This document shows, piece by piece, positions 1 to 6,953 of a stretch of 11,480 nt of DNA. Numbering within the stretch: the first letter of the stretch is position 1; each line of letters begins with the position of its first letter. The notes below the pieces were generated by a model that had not been told where the DNA came from, ran no database searches, and saw only the letters and a program-made list of their open reading frames with translations. This stretch comes from Acidimicrobiales bacterium (lineage in GTDB: Bacteria; Actinomycetota; Acidimicrobiia; Acidimicrobiales; Acidimicrobilacustridaceae): NCBI GenBank assembly GCA_023264135.1, contig JALQSZ010000029.1:1-11480 (forward strand), read 5' to 3'. A program made the position numbers and the translations under genes.

Positions 1-47
1 ATATCGATACTGATCGGTAGACGAACGATCAGTTGGTCAAGGCGCAT
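1..47 (-). CDS. Start of a divergent gene, product unknown (partial)
   Basis: Reading the minus strand, an ATG at 47-45 opens a frame that stays open to the window edge and begins MRLDQLIVRLPISID. A good ribosome binding site, GGAGAG, lies about 5 bases upstream (complement of 53-58). Only 15 codons are visible, so the open frame by itself is weak evidence. The call rests on the ribosome binding site and on the divergent layout around a palindromic operator-like site. I do not recognise the product. If real, the gene probably shares control with the acyl-CoA synthetase on the other strand. Confidence 0.4.
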   Translation of the reverse strand, partial: MRLDQLIVRLPISID

Positions 48-121
48 GTCACTCTCCGGGGAATCGTGTTCGAAACCTACCCCGGTCTTGTCCTCGACTT
101 GTAGATGAAATGCCGTCATGT

Positions 122-140
122 GAACGTTCGACGAACGTTC
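122..140. promoter_or_regulatory. Perfect 19-bp palindrome, candidate operator
   Basis: GAACGTTCGACGAACGTTC is a perfect inverted repeat with 9-base arms around a central A. It can also be read as two copies of the 8-base palindrome GAACGTTC three bases apart. It lies between the two divergent starts, 36 bases before the ATG at 176, which is a usual place for a dimeric TetR- or GntR-type repressor site. It does not match the KstR or KstR2 consensus as I know them. No regulator gene is visible in the window. A possible -10 (TAGATG, 102-107) lies just upstream, but no convincing -35 accompanies it. Confidence 0.5.
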
Positions 141-175
141 CTGAGAGAGTCGGCAGTCCGTGGCAATCTGAAGAA

Positions 176-1681
176 ATGACAGACACGTTCTGGGGAGTTA
201 TGTCCGCCGTCGCCGATCGCGAACCGAACCGAATGGTGGTCGTCGACGACTACGGCCGTTCGTTGACGACCGCCGAGTTTCGTGATGCCGCAGAGTCGGT
301 TGCCGCTGGGCTCGTCGAATTAGGGATTGAACCGGGTTCAGTCGTGTCATGGCAGTTGCCGACGACGCTTGAAGCCGCCGTCATGCTCGCAGCCTGTGCC
401 CGACTCGGGGCTGTGCAGAATCCGATCATTCCGATGCTTCGAAACGCAGAAGTTGGTCACATCGCGGGGCAGATCAATACCGATCTCATCGTGATTCCGA
501 AGCAGTGGCGAGGCTTCGACCATGCCGCAATGGCGGCGGAACTTGGACTCCGGTCCTGGTCTTCCGACTACGAGACACCGGTGACTGCGAACACCCCGTT
601 ACGACTGCCGATGGGGGATGTTTCCAAGCTTCCGCCTCCACCGACCACAAACAATGCGTGCCGGTGGATTTACTTTTCGTCGGGAACCACGGCGGCGCCA
701 AAGGGAGTTCGACACACCGACATCTCCGCAATTGCATCGGCAGCGTCGTTATCAGAACGTCTCGGCTTCGGACCGAGCGACGTCTATCCAATTGCGTGGC
801 CCTTTACGCATATCGGCGGCATCGCCATGTTGGTGACGTCACTCAACACCGGTGTTCGACTGGTGCTGTTCGATGTCTTTGATCCGGCAACAACGGCGGA
901 TCGAATGGCGGCGCATCGACCAACGATGTTGGGATCGGCAGTTCCGTTCTTCCGAGCGTTCCTCGATGCCGAGCACCGTCACGACGGCACGCTCTTACCT
1001 GATGTGCGGGGGTGCGTTGGCGGCGGCGCCCCGATCCCTGGTGAAGTGAATCAAGAACTCATCGACACGTTTGGTGTTGCCGGAGTGGTCGGCGCATACG
1101 GGCTGACCGAGTTTCCGAATTGCACGTGTGAGTGGTTCGACGGTCCGGACGTCGGTCGCGATGTTGGTCCTGCTGGTCCTGGAGTTGAAGCACGTGTCAT
1201 TGATCACGAACTGCAACTACGTGGAACGCAGTGTTTCCTTGGATACGTCGATGAGTCGTTGAATGCTGCGGCATTTACCGACGACGGGTGGTTCCGAACT
1301 GGCGATCTCGCTGAAATTGGTGACGACAATCGCATTCGCATTGTCGGGCGACTCAAGGATGTTGTGATTCGCAACGCCGAGAACATTTCTGCGACTGAAG
1401 TCGAGGAAGCCGTTTTGTTTCACGATGCAGTTGCTGATGTCGCGGTAATTGGTTTGCCTGATCCGAAAACTGGGGAACGAGTTTGCGCGGCGATTGTGTT
1501 GGCTCCTGGCGCGTCAGTCGATGTACCGCAGCTCGCCGAACATTGCATTTCGTTGGGCTTGGCGAAATACAAATGTCCCGAGCAAATCGTTTTCATTGAT
1601 GCGATTGAACGAAATCCAATGGGCAAGATCCAAAAGGACAAGGTTCGCGACGCGGTACAACTCGTTCTTACGAACGACTAA
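176..1681 (+). CDS. AMP-forming acyl-CoA synthetase (FadD-like)
   Basis: This cytoplasmic adenylate-forming enzyme would activate a carboxylic acid to its acyl-CoA by way of an acyl-AMP. From the ATG at 176 it is 501 residues, a normal family length. The ATP-binding loop YFSSGTTAAPKG is at 166-177, the A5 motif GAYGLTE at 306-312, the hinge region GWFRTGDLAEIGDDNRIRIV at 371-390 followed by GRLKD, and the catalytic Lys484 in NPMGKIQKDK. An in-frame ATG at 110 would add 22 residues that do not look like the family and would put the 19-bp palindrome inside the coding region, so 176 is preferred although its ribosome binding site is poor. One oddity is Ala173, where the loop usually has Gly (GTTG-x-PKG). 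The gene ends 3 bases from the stop of the convergent dehydrogenase. The substrate cannot be read from sequence; the neighbours suggest a sterol, branched or aromatic acid. Confidence 0.9.
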   Translation: MTDTFWGVMSAVADREPNRMVVVDDYGRSLTTAEFRDAAESVAAGLVELGIEPGSVVSWQLPTTLEAAVMLAACARLGAVQNPIIPMLRNAEVGHIAGQINTDLIVIPKQWRGFDHAAMAAELGLRSWSSDYETPVTANTPLRLPMGDVSKLPPPPTTNNACRWIYFSSGTTAAPKGVRHTDISAIASAASLSERLGFGPSDVYPIAWPFTHIGGIAMLVTSLNTGVRLVLFDVFDPATTADRMAAHRPTMLGSAVPFFRAFLDAEHRHDGTLLPDVRGCVGGGAPIPGEVNQELIDTFGVAGVVGAYGLTEFPNCTCEWFDGPDVGRDVGPAGPGVEARVIDHELQLRGTQCFLGYVDESLNAAAFTDDGWFRTGDLAEIGDDNRIRIVGRLKDVVIRNAENISATEVEEAVLFHDAVADVAVIGLPDPKTGERVCAAIVLAPGASVDVPQLAEHCISLGLAKYKCPEQIVFIDAIERNPMGKIQKDKVRDAVQLVLTND

Positions 1682-1684
1682 GAG

Positions 1685-3667
1685 TTACGGCCGAGGCAGG
1701 CCGAGAACTCGCTGCGCAACAATGTTTCGCTGGATTTGGCTTGTGCCCCCGAACACGCTTGCCGCGCGAGCCCACAAATAACGCTCAAGTTCTTGTGAGG
1801 TTTGTGTCGCCAGCGCGTTTGGTGCCGATTGAAGCGCGGCGGTATGGAGAAGTTGATCCACTTTGGTCATGAGCAACTTGTCGATGGATCCTGTCGACGG
1901 ATCAAAGGTGCCGTTGCGCCGTTGGGTCAACGTGACAGCAACCGTTGCGTCAAGCGCTTCGATCCAGGCCGCTGCCCGCTGAACGTCGTCGCGCCCGAAA
2001 GACTCTGGAGTGGTGAGAAGAGCATGCGCGGTTCGACGGAAACGCGAGATCCAACCGATATCGGCCGGACCGCGCTCAATCGCCAAGAGCGACATTGCGA
2101 TCTCCCAGCCCTGACCTTCAACACCGAGCAGCGCTGAACGTGGAACCCGCACGTCTTGAAAGGACACTTCGGCAAATTCGTCGGAACCCCACGCAGTCAC
2201 AATTGTTGAGACCTCAACACCGGGAGTTGCGAGGGGAAAGAGAAGTACGGACAGCCCACGATGAGGATGGTCGCCAGTTCGGCAAAGCAACAGAATCCAT
2301 TCGGCCTGCGCAGCTTCGCTTGTCCAAATCTTCCGACCATTGATGACGTAGTCATCGCCTTCGGCAATCGCGCGAGTTCGAAGCGATGCGAGATCAGAGC
2401 CAGCGCCGGGCTCGCTGAATCCTTGGCACCAGCGTGCGGAACCATCGAGCATGTGCGCGAGATGCACTTCTCGTTGTTCCAGCGTTCCGAACTCGGCGAT
2501 CGCGTGGGCAAGGTGCGCGATCGCTGGCGGTGGAGGGAAGTCTCCATCGCCGAGTTCCTCGGAGACGATTGCTTCACACGTGACAGGCAGGCCGGCGCCT
2601 CCGGCATCAACCGGCATCGAGACACCCACAAAACCCGCCGCGGCTAACTGTGCATGCCAGTTCTCGGTCGAAGGTTTGGTCGCCAACCATGAACGAAGGC
2701 GTGCGCGTACCGACGCTTCGATGTGGTCGTCACGAAGATCGAATCCGTCGGGTTCCGCGCTTCCCGTCGGCGTGGTGGCAATGGGGGCGCGCAACAGTTC
2801 AGGAGCGGTCGCAGGAAGAAGCGAACGATTTACTAATGCACGGCGGAGACGAACCGACATGAGGTGTTCCCACGTATGTCCGATCCCACCGAGCGCTTGT
2901 GTGGCGACTTCGCACGCGGTAATTCCTGCTTCGGCGGCAACGGTTGCTGCACGAGCGGCAGATGCTTTTGCTCCAGACGCGTTGTGTTCGACACGCCAAG
3001 CTGCGGAACGAACGGCATTTCGGGCAGCGATGACAGCAACCCACGCATCGGCGAGGAGGTGTTGCAGCGCTTGGAACGATCCAATCGGAACGCCAAATTG
3101 TTGGCGTTCATTCGCGTACGCAACTGCATCGGTCAGCGCGGCGATGCCATTTCCAACGAGGTCGGCACTGAGCAGTAACTTCGCGATTGCGAGAAACGTC
3201 TGTTCGTCAACTGTTGCGAGAGAGGTGACATCTGAAGCCGATGCGCGAATCGAAACCCGTGAACGATCAGCAGTTGGGAGTTCGCCTTCAACGCCGGTGA
3301 CATGCGCATGGCCGGCTCGAACGAACGCAATGGATGTTGCACCAAGTGCATCGGGAGCACTCATGCCATCGAGACTGACGACGATTCGGTCGTCACTTGT
3401 ACCAACAAGTTCGCGAGCGAGGCTGGCTCCAAGAAACGGTGTTGCGCTCAGGGTTGAAGCGAATTGCTCCGCGCACAGCACGAGATCGAGAACGGTGCCG
3501 CCGTCGGCTCGAAGTGTGAGCAGACCACTTGACTCCAACGCCGCCCACGCTTTGTCGCTATCAACGAGAGGTGGAAGGCCCTCGATTGAAGACACTCCCG
3601 TATCGGAGGCAATAGAATGCGCGAGATCAACGAGTGCGGTCTCAAGTTCCCCGAGTTGCGCGCGCAT
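1685..3667 (-). CDS. Fused double-domain acyl-CoA dehydrogenase (FadE34/ChsE3-like)
   Basis: At 660 residues this is nearly twice a normal acyl-CoA dehydrogenase and contains two tandem dehydrogenase-like halves. The N-terminal half (about 1-295) carries the ERQQFGVPIGSFQALQH motif (187-203) and QALGGIGHTWEHLM (257-270). The C-terminal half (about 315-660) carries the flavin/substrate segment QGFSEPGAGSDLASLRTRA (415-433), NGRKIWTS (443-450) and FGGTSQIQRN (639-648). Glu531 in LLAIERG sits where isovaleryl-CoA-type enzymes place the catalytic base, whereas the medium-chain Glu376 position is Gly640. Mycobacterial cholesterol side-chain dehydrogenases are either two-gene heteromers (ChsE1-ChsE2, ChsE4-ChsE5) or a fused protein (FadE34/ChsE3), and this gene has the fused layout. 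It would introduce an alpha-beta double bond into a bulky acyl-CoA using FAD. It follows the crotonase gene by 24 bases and is probably translated from the same mRNA. The start lacks a clear ribosome binding site. Confidence 0.88.
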   Translation of the reverse strand: MRAQLGELETALVDLAHSIASDTGVSSIEGLPPLVDSDKAWAALESSGLLTLRADGGTVLDLVLCAEQFASTLSATPFLGASLARELVGTSDDRIVVSLDGMSAPDALGATSIAFVRAGHAHVTGVEGELPTADRSRVSIRASASDVTSLATVDEQTFLAIAKLLLSADLVGNGIAALTDAVAYANERQQFGVPIGSFQALQHLLADAWVAVIAARNAVRSAAWRVEHNASGAKASAARAATVAAEAGITACEVATQALGGIGHTWEHLMSVRLRRALVNRSLLPATAPELLRAPIATTPTGSAEPDGFDLRDDHIEASVRARLRSWLATKPSTENWHAQLAAAGFVGVSMPVDAGGAGLPVTCEAIVSEELGDGDFPPPPAIAHLAHAIAEFGTLEQREVHLAHMLDGSARWCQGFSEPGAGSDLASLRTRAIAEGDDYVINGRKIWTSEAAQAEWILLLCRTGDHPHRGLSVLLFPLATPGVEVSTIVTAWGSDEFAEVSFQDVRVPRSALLGVEGQGWEIAMSLLAIERGPADIGWISRFRRTAHALLTTPESFGRDDVQRAAAWIEALDATVAVTLTQRRNGTFDPSTGSIDKLLMTKVDQLLHTAALQSAPNALATQTSQELERYLWARAASVFGGTSQIQRNIVAQRVLGLPRP

Positions 3668-3675
3668 GAGCGTGT

Positions 3676-3695
3676 CTGATCCCGAAAGGGATCAG
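3676..3695 (-). other. Perfect 8-bp stem-loop between the crotonase and dehydrogenase genes
   Basis: CTGATCCC and GGGATCAG flank a four-base loop (GAAA on the plus strand, TTTC on the transcribed minus strand). The stem includes the crotonase stop codon TGA (3694-3692) and fills most of the 24-base gap to the dehydrogenase ATG. No T-run follows, so it is unlikely to be a full intrinsic terminator. It could set relative expression, protect mRNA ends or affect re-initiation. The function is inference. Confidence 0.5.
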
Positions 3696-4507
3696 AGGCG
3701 ACCTTCGGTTCGGAGGTCTTCAGGAACCCAGGACGGATTGCGACGATCTTTGAACGCGTTGAATCCTTCGAGTGCTTCTGGGCCGTACAGCGATTCGGTC
3801 ATCGACATACGGTCGTAATTTTCGTACTGACGATTGATTTCTCGCTTCACGATGTTTCGCGCACTCGGTGCACCGCGTGAAATCTGTTTCGCAATCTCAA
3901 TTGCTTCAGCAAGTTCGGCGCCGGGCGCAACCATGCGCGTGACGAGTCCCCACGATTCCGCAGTGGCCGCATCGATCGAACGGCCGGTCATGAGCATGTC
4001 CCGGGCGCGCGGAATACCGATTTGCCCGGGGAGGATCGCTGCGTAACTCGTATCAGCAATACCGCGAAGAAGTTCAGGGGCGCGGAAGGTTGCATCGGCC
4101 GAGGCAACCGAAACGTCGGACAGCATCGCGATCACAAGACCGCCTCCCTGGCAGATTCCGTTGACAGCGGAGACGACGGGCTTCGATGCATTACGAATCG
4201 CGTCGAACGGAACGTTGTCCATATGCAGAAGTCGTGCGAGATCGGCCCAGCTGTCTTCCTGATCGCCACCGAGGTCGCCGCCAGGAATGAAGACATCACC
4301 GGTTCCGGTGATCACGAGTGCGGCGAGGTCGTCGGACTGCGAGACCCGATCAACGGCATAACGGACGCCGAAGTACATCGCGGGAGTCATGGCGTTGCGA
4401 CGATGTGGTCGATCAACGGTGAGGACCGCAATTGAGCCCTGACGTTCGAACTTCAGGAACTGGGTGCCGCACCAGTCGCCTTCGGGAGGCTGATTCGGAA
4501 AAGTCAT
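3692..4507 (-). CDS. Enoyl-CoA hydratase/isomerase (crotonase family)
   Basis: From the ATG at 4507 this is 271 residues, the usual crotonase length. The frame stays open upstream to 4831, but that part lies over the divergent AlkB gene and is not family-like; the start follows GGTGAC by a few bases. Visible motifs are VDRPHRRNAM (31-40), GTGDVFIPGGDLGG (68-81; oxyanion hole and CoA binding), SAVNGICQGGGLVIA (113-127) and FRAPELLRG (141-149). In rat crotonase two glutamates act as acid/base. The one in PELL (Glu145 here) is kept, but the one after GGG is Val125. That loss is common in isomerase, hydrolase or lyase members, so simple hydration is doubtful. The gene leads an operon with the fused dehydrogenase, consistent with a beta-oxidation-type step on the same substrate. 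Confidence 0.88.
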   Translation of the reverse strand: MTFPNQPPEGDWCGTQFLKFERQGSIAVLTVDRPHRRNAMTPAMYFGVRYAVDRVSQSDDLAALVITGTGDVFIPGGDLGGDQEDSWADLARLLHMDNVPFDAIRNASKPVVSAVNGICQGGGLVIAMLSDVSVASADATFRAPELLRGIADTSYAAILPGQIGIPRARDMLMTGRSIDAATAESWGLVTRMVAPGAELAEAIEIAKQISRGAPSARNIVKREINRQYENYDRMSMTESLYGPEALEGFNAFKDRRNPSWVPEDLRTEGRL

Positions 4508-4580
4508 GTCGTCACCGTAGTTCCCAGCGCGGAAATGTTGGAGTGGACATCTATCGTCGACGTACGCCCGAACTGAAGCG

Positions 4581-4594
4581 AGGAGTGAGGTGAG
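4581..4594 (+). promoter_or_regulatory. Ribosome binding site of the AlkB-like gene
   Basis: The sequence AGGAGTGAGGTGAG immediately precedes the ATG at 4595 and offers AGGAG nine bases from the start or GAGG four bases from it. It fixes the start codon. The 87-base divergent gap (4508-4594) that contains it shows no promoter I would defend. Confidence 0.7.
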
Positions 4595-5215
4595 ATGACC
4601 GGTCAGCCAGCGTTGTTTGATGAACAACCAACGGGACCGGGCCTGGAACTCACGCTCATTCGGAACGCGCTTGGACTCTCGGCGGCCGATGCGGCGTTCA
4701 CCGCTCTCCGGACCAAAATCGCGTGGCGTCAGGACCATCTCCGCATGTTCGGAGAACTCGTTCCGGTCCCTCGGCTCGAAGCGTGGATTGCCGACGAGGG
4801 CTTGGACTACACCTACTCGGGCATTCATCACGATCCCGACCCCTGGATCGATGAGCTGATTGAACTACGTGAACTCTCGAGTGCTCACGCTGGGGTCACG
4901 TTTAATTCGGTGCTGTGCAATTTGTATCGGGACGGAAACGATGGTGTCGATTGGCATGCCGATGATGAACCCGAGTTTGGGCAGCTTCCTGTCATTGCGT
5001 CACTCAGTCTCGGCGCAACGCGGCGATTCGATCTGCGTCGCGTAGATGACCATTCGGTAAAAGTCGAACTCGACCTGCACCACGGTGATCTCGTGATTAT
5101 GCGAGGCACCACACAGCTTTTGTGGCGACATCGAGTACCGAAGACCAAGAAGTTGGTTGGCGAACGAATCAACCTGACGTTTCGGAATGTTGTTCGAACT
5201 TCGCTCTTCGGTTAG
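4595..5215 (+). CDS. alkB: AlkB-type 2-oxoglutarate/Fe(II) dioxygenase (alkylation repair)
   Basis: This 206-residue protein belongs to the AlkB family, which oxidatively removes alkyl groups such as 1-methyladenine and 3-methylcytosine from DNA or RNA using Fe(II), O2 and 2-oxoglutarate. The iron ligands are visible as His121 and Asp123 in VDWHADDEPEFG and His179 in LLWRHRVP; Arg191 and Arg197 in ERINLTFR are the co-substrate and recognition arginines. CNLYRDGNDGVDWH (107-120), PVIASLSLGATRRFDLR (132-148) and the 12-residue spacing from His179 to Arg191 resemble the ALKBH2/ALKBH3 branch more than E. coli AlkB. It stands alone, divergent from the crotonase operon, and its stop overlaps the stop of the convergent membrane-protein gene. 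Whether it acts on DNA or RNA cannot be told from sequence. Confidence 0.9.
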   Translation: MTGQPALFDEQPTGPGLELTLIRNALGLSAADAAFTALRTKIAWRQDHLRMFGELVPVPRLEAWIADEGLDYTYSGIHHDPDPWIDELIELRELSSAHAGVTFNSVLCNLYRDGNDGVDWHADDEPEFGQLPVIASLSLGATRRFDLRRVDDHSVKVELDLHHGDLVIMRGTTQLLWRHRVPKTKKLVGERINLTFRNVVRTSLFG

Positions 5216-6210
5216 CGGAACAAATCACGCGAGTACTGCAGCCACGCTTTGAGTTGTTGCCGGCGTCCAAGCTGCGAATGATCAACCTCGAGGGCAGCGA
5301 GGTCGGGATGCTCGCGTTCATAGCGGCGCCAAAGTGCAGCATTGATGACGCCGGTGCCGATCGCCAGGCGTCCAGCGACGTAACACCAAAGCAATGTGGC
5401 CAACGAAATGCCGACAATTCCATACGTTTCCGATTTCGAGGTAACCGAACCTGCGACGTAAACGACCGTGAAGATGTGCATGAGTTGGAGTCCAACTGCG
5501 AACACCACTGCACCGGGAAGGAGCGCCCAGGTTGGCGCGTTTCCATGAGGAAGTTTCGCGGCAAGCCACCATCCGGCGAGTAACGGAACGGCGAGCCACG
5601 CGACAGTGAGCGCTATTCCCGGCGCAGGTTGCGATGCTCTTAAATAACCGAGTTCCGTCGTAAGCCAGGAAACAATTGAAATAAAGATGATGAAGAGAAT
5701 CGACGGACCAAATTTCTTGATTCGGATTCTCGGTACCTGCCAGACCAGGCACATTGAGGCGACGATCGTGCTGACAACACTTCGCGCCGCCATCACCATC
5801 GCGTAACCGGCGACGGCCAGGATCACGAGTTTTTGGTTTGTGCTGAGAGAGTTGGTGTTCACCACTCCGGTAGCGAGAACTCCGGCGATGCCAGCCTTCT
5901 TCGCCATTGTGGTTGGCGACGTAGCGGCAACTTTGCTCGCTGTTCCGAGAGCGGTGAAGACAAACAGAACGTACGGGACCAAAAAGAGAAAGAGGCGAAA
6001 GGCGAGTGCGCCGGCCATGAGGCCGCCACCTACTTCGCCATCGTGCTGCCACATTCGATAGAGGCCATCAAAAATGGCGGAACGTTCACGGAGATTCCCA
6101 GCAGTCACTGAGGCGCGAGTGCGCGCAGACCCAATGAGCGTCGCGATTCGGCCTTTTGACTTTGTGTCGGTCGGATCGGCCGCTGGCCCTGGAATCGGGG
6201 AGTTGGACAT
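5212..6210 (-). CDS. YihY/BrkB-family inner-membrane protein
   Basis: A 332-residue integral membrane protein with about six hydrophobic helices (roughly 65-90, 126-150, 168-188, 198-220, 228-255 and 263-290). It has a polar N-terminal tail of about 60 residues and a basic C-terminal tail. The segment GGGLMAGALAFRLFLFLVPY (61-80) is the characteristic YihY/BrkB signature region, and GIVGISLATLLWCYVAGRL (264-282) is the conserved last helix pair. The family was once called ribonuclease BN, which was a misassignment; its molecular function is unsettled, with transport or envelope roles proposed. The ATG at 6210 has no strong ribosome binding site. The TAA (5214-5212) overlaps the TAG of the convergent alkB-like gene (5213-5215), so both genes end within four bases and no separate terminator exists between them. 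Confidence 0.87.
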   Translation of the reverse strand: MSNSPIPGPAADPTDTKSKGRIATLIGSARTRASVTAGNLRERSAIFDGLYRMWQHDGEVGGGLMAGALAFRLFLFLVPYVLFVFTALGTASKVAATSPTTMAKKAGIAGVLATGVVNTNSLSTNQKLVILAVAGYAMVMAARSVVSTIVASMCLVWQVPRIRIKKFGPSILFIIFISIVSWLTTELGYLRASQPAPGIALTVAWLAVPLLAGWWLAAKLPHGNAPTWALLPGAVVFAVGLQLMHIFTVVYVAGSVTSKSETYGIVGISLATLLWCYVAGRLAIGTGVINAALWRRYEREHPDLAALEVDHSQLGRRQQLKAWLQYSRDLFR

Positions 6211-6314
6211 GACCGATGAATGATGCCAGCCCGGCGAGGGAGTAGCGGATTTTGCAGCGTTCGCGGAATTTGTTGATGGCGGAGTAACGCAAAGGTCTTC
6301 GCGGACGGTTTTGA

Positions 6315-6344
6315 GGAAATGTCAAGGTTCGCCCTAATCGTTTC
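6315..6344 (+). promoter_or_regulatory. Candidate ECF-type promoter of the sigma gene
   Basis: GGAAAT (6315-6320) and CGTTTC (6339-6344) are 18 bases apart, close to the GGAAC/T ... CGTT pattern of many actinobacterial ECF promoters. Transcription would start about a dozen bases before the GTG at 6363, giving a very short leader. An overlapping housekeeping reading is also possible (TTGAGG 6311-6316, TAATCG 6335-6340, spacing 18). The rest of the 152-base gap (6211-6362) shows nothing else I can support. Autoregulation is inferred from these short matches only. Confidence 0.35.
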
Positions 6345-6362
6345 TTACCGAAGATTCGTACT

Positions 6363-6953
6363 GTGACGCTCGTGGATCGCTCGTCCAGCCTCTCTGAGGA
6401 CTCAACCTTTCTCGATGTCCTGTCCAGGGCAAAGGGTGGTGACGAGGCCGCGTTCGCCGAACTTTGGCGCGCCAACAATCCCGGACTCCTCCGATTTCTC
6501 GCAGGACTCTCGTCTGAAGACGATGCTCGTGACGTCGCTTCAACAGTGTGGCTTGAGGTTGTCCGCAAACTTTCCGCCTTTGAAGGCGACGCAATCGGGT
6601 TTCGAGCATGGATCTTTACGATTGCTCGGAGTCGATTGATCGATCTGCGCCGAGCTCGTCGCCGAAGGATCACAACGGTTACGTCTGATTCGGACCATCG
6701 TGATCAAGCCGATGACGCAAGCGATCCGAGTGAGATCATCGATGACCATGCTGCGACACAGGAAGCGATTGCGCTGATCTCGAAACTTCCCGCGAAACAA
6801 GCAGAGGTTGTCCTGTTACGCGTTGTGGCTGACCTTGATGTCGACACGGTCGCAGCAATGTTGGGAAAGAGCACCGGTGTTGTGCGCGTGTTGTCGCATC
6901 GAGGGCTCAAACGACTTGCGGAACTTCTTCAAGAATCGGGAGTAACGCGATGA
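6363..6953 (+). CDS. ECF-type RNA polymerase sigma factor
   Basis: A 196-residue sigma-70 family protein of the extracytoplasmic-function type, with only regions 2 and 4. Region 2 spans about 28-100 (FAELWRANNPGLLRFL at 31-46, DARDVASTVWLEV at 54-66, FRAWIFTIARSRLIDLRR at 80-97, the -10 recognition and melting part). An acidic linker follows (about 109-130). Region 4 spans about 133-188 (LPAKQAEVVLLRVVADLDV at 142-160, then the helix-turn-helix VAAMLGKSTGVVRVLSHRGL at 163-182, which reads the -35). The start is GTG at 6363 and no ribosome binding site is seen, so the mRNA may be leaderless or nearly so; a GTG at 6372 is an alternative. The stop overlaps the ATG of the next gene (ATGA, 6950-6953), indicating translational coupling to its likely anti-sigma partner. 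Confidence 0.92.
   Translation: MTLVDRSSSLSEDSTFLDVLSRAKGGDEAAFAELWRANNPGLLRFLAGLSSEDDARDVASTVWLEVVRKLSAFEGDAIGFRAWIFTIARSRLIDLRRARRRRITTVTSDSDHRDQADDASDPSEIIDDHAATQEAIALISKLPAKQAEVVLLRVVADLDVDTVAAMLGKSTGVVRVLSHRGLKRLAELLQESGVTR

Noticed and set aside
9..33. Inverted repeat ACTGATCG...CGATCAGT with a 9-base spacer
   Set aside because: It probably lies inside the divergent partial gene, is not GC-rich and has no T-run; a regulatory role cannot be supported.
110..175. Upstream ATG of the acyl-CoA synthetase
   Set aside because: The extra 22 residues are not family-like and would place the palindrome inside the coding region; no ribosome binding site precedes this ATG.
2451..3818. A long plus-strand open frame of 455 codons opposite the fused dehydrogenase
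   Set aside because: Its translation is Ser/Arg/Ala-rich without recognisable motifs, and it lies antisense to a gene with clear dehydrogenase motifs; such shadow frames are usual in high-GC coding DNA.
4508..4831. N-terminal extension of the crotonase frame
   Set aside because: It overlaps the AlkB-like gene, is unlike crotonases, and the ATG at 4507 gives the normal length.
6086..6673. A 195-codon minus-strand Arg/Ser-rich frame
   Set aside because: It lies opposite the ECF sigma gene and the start of the YihY-like gene, both of which have clear family features.
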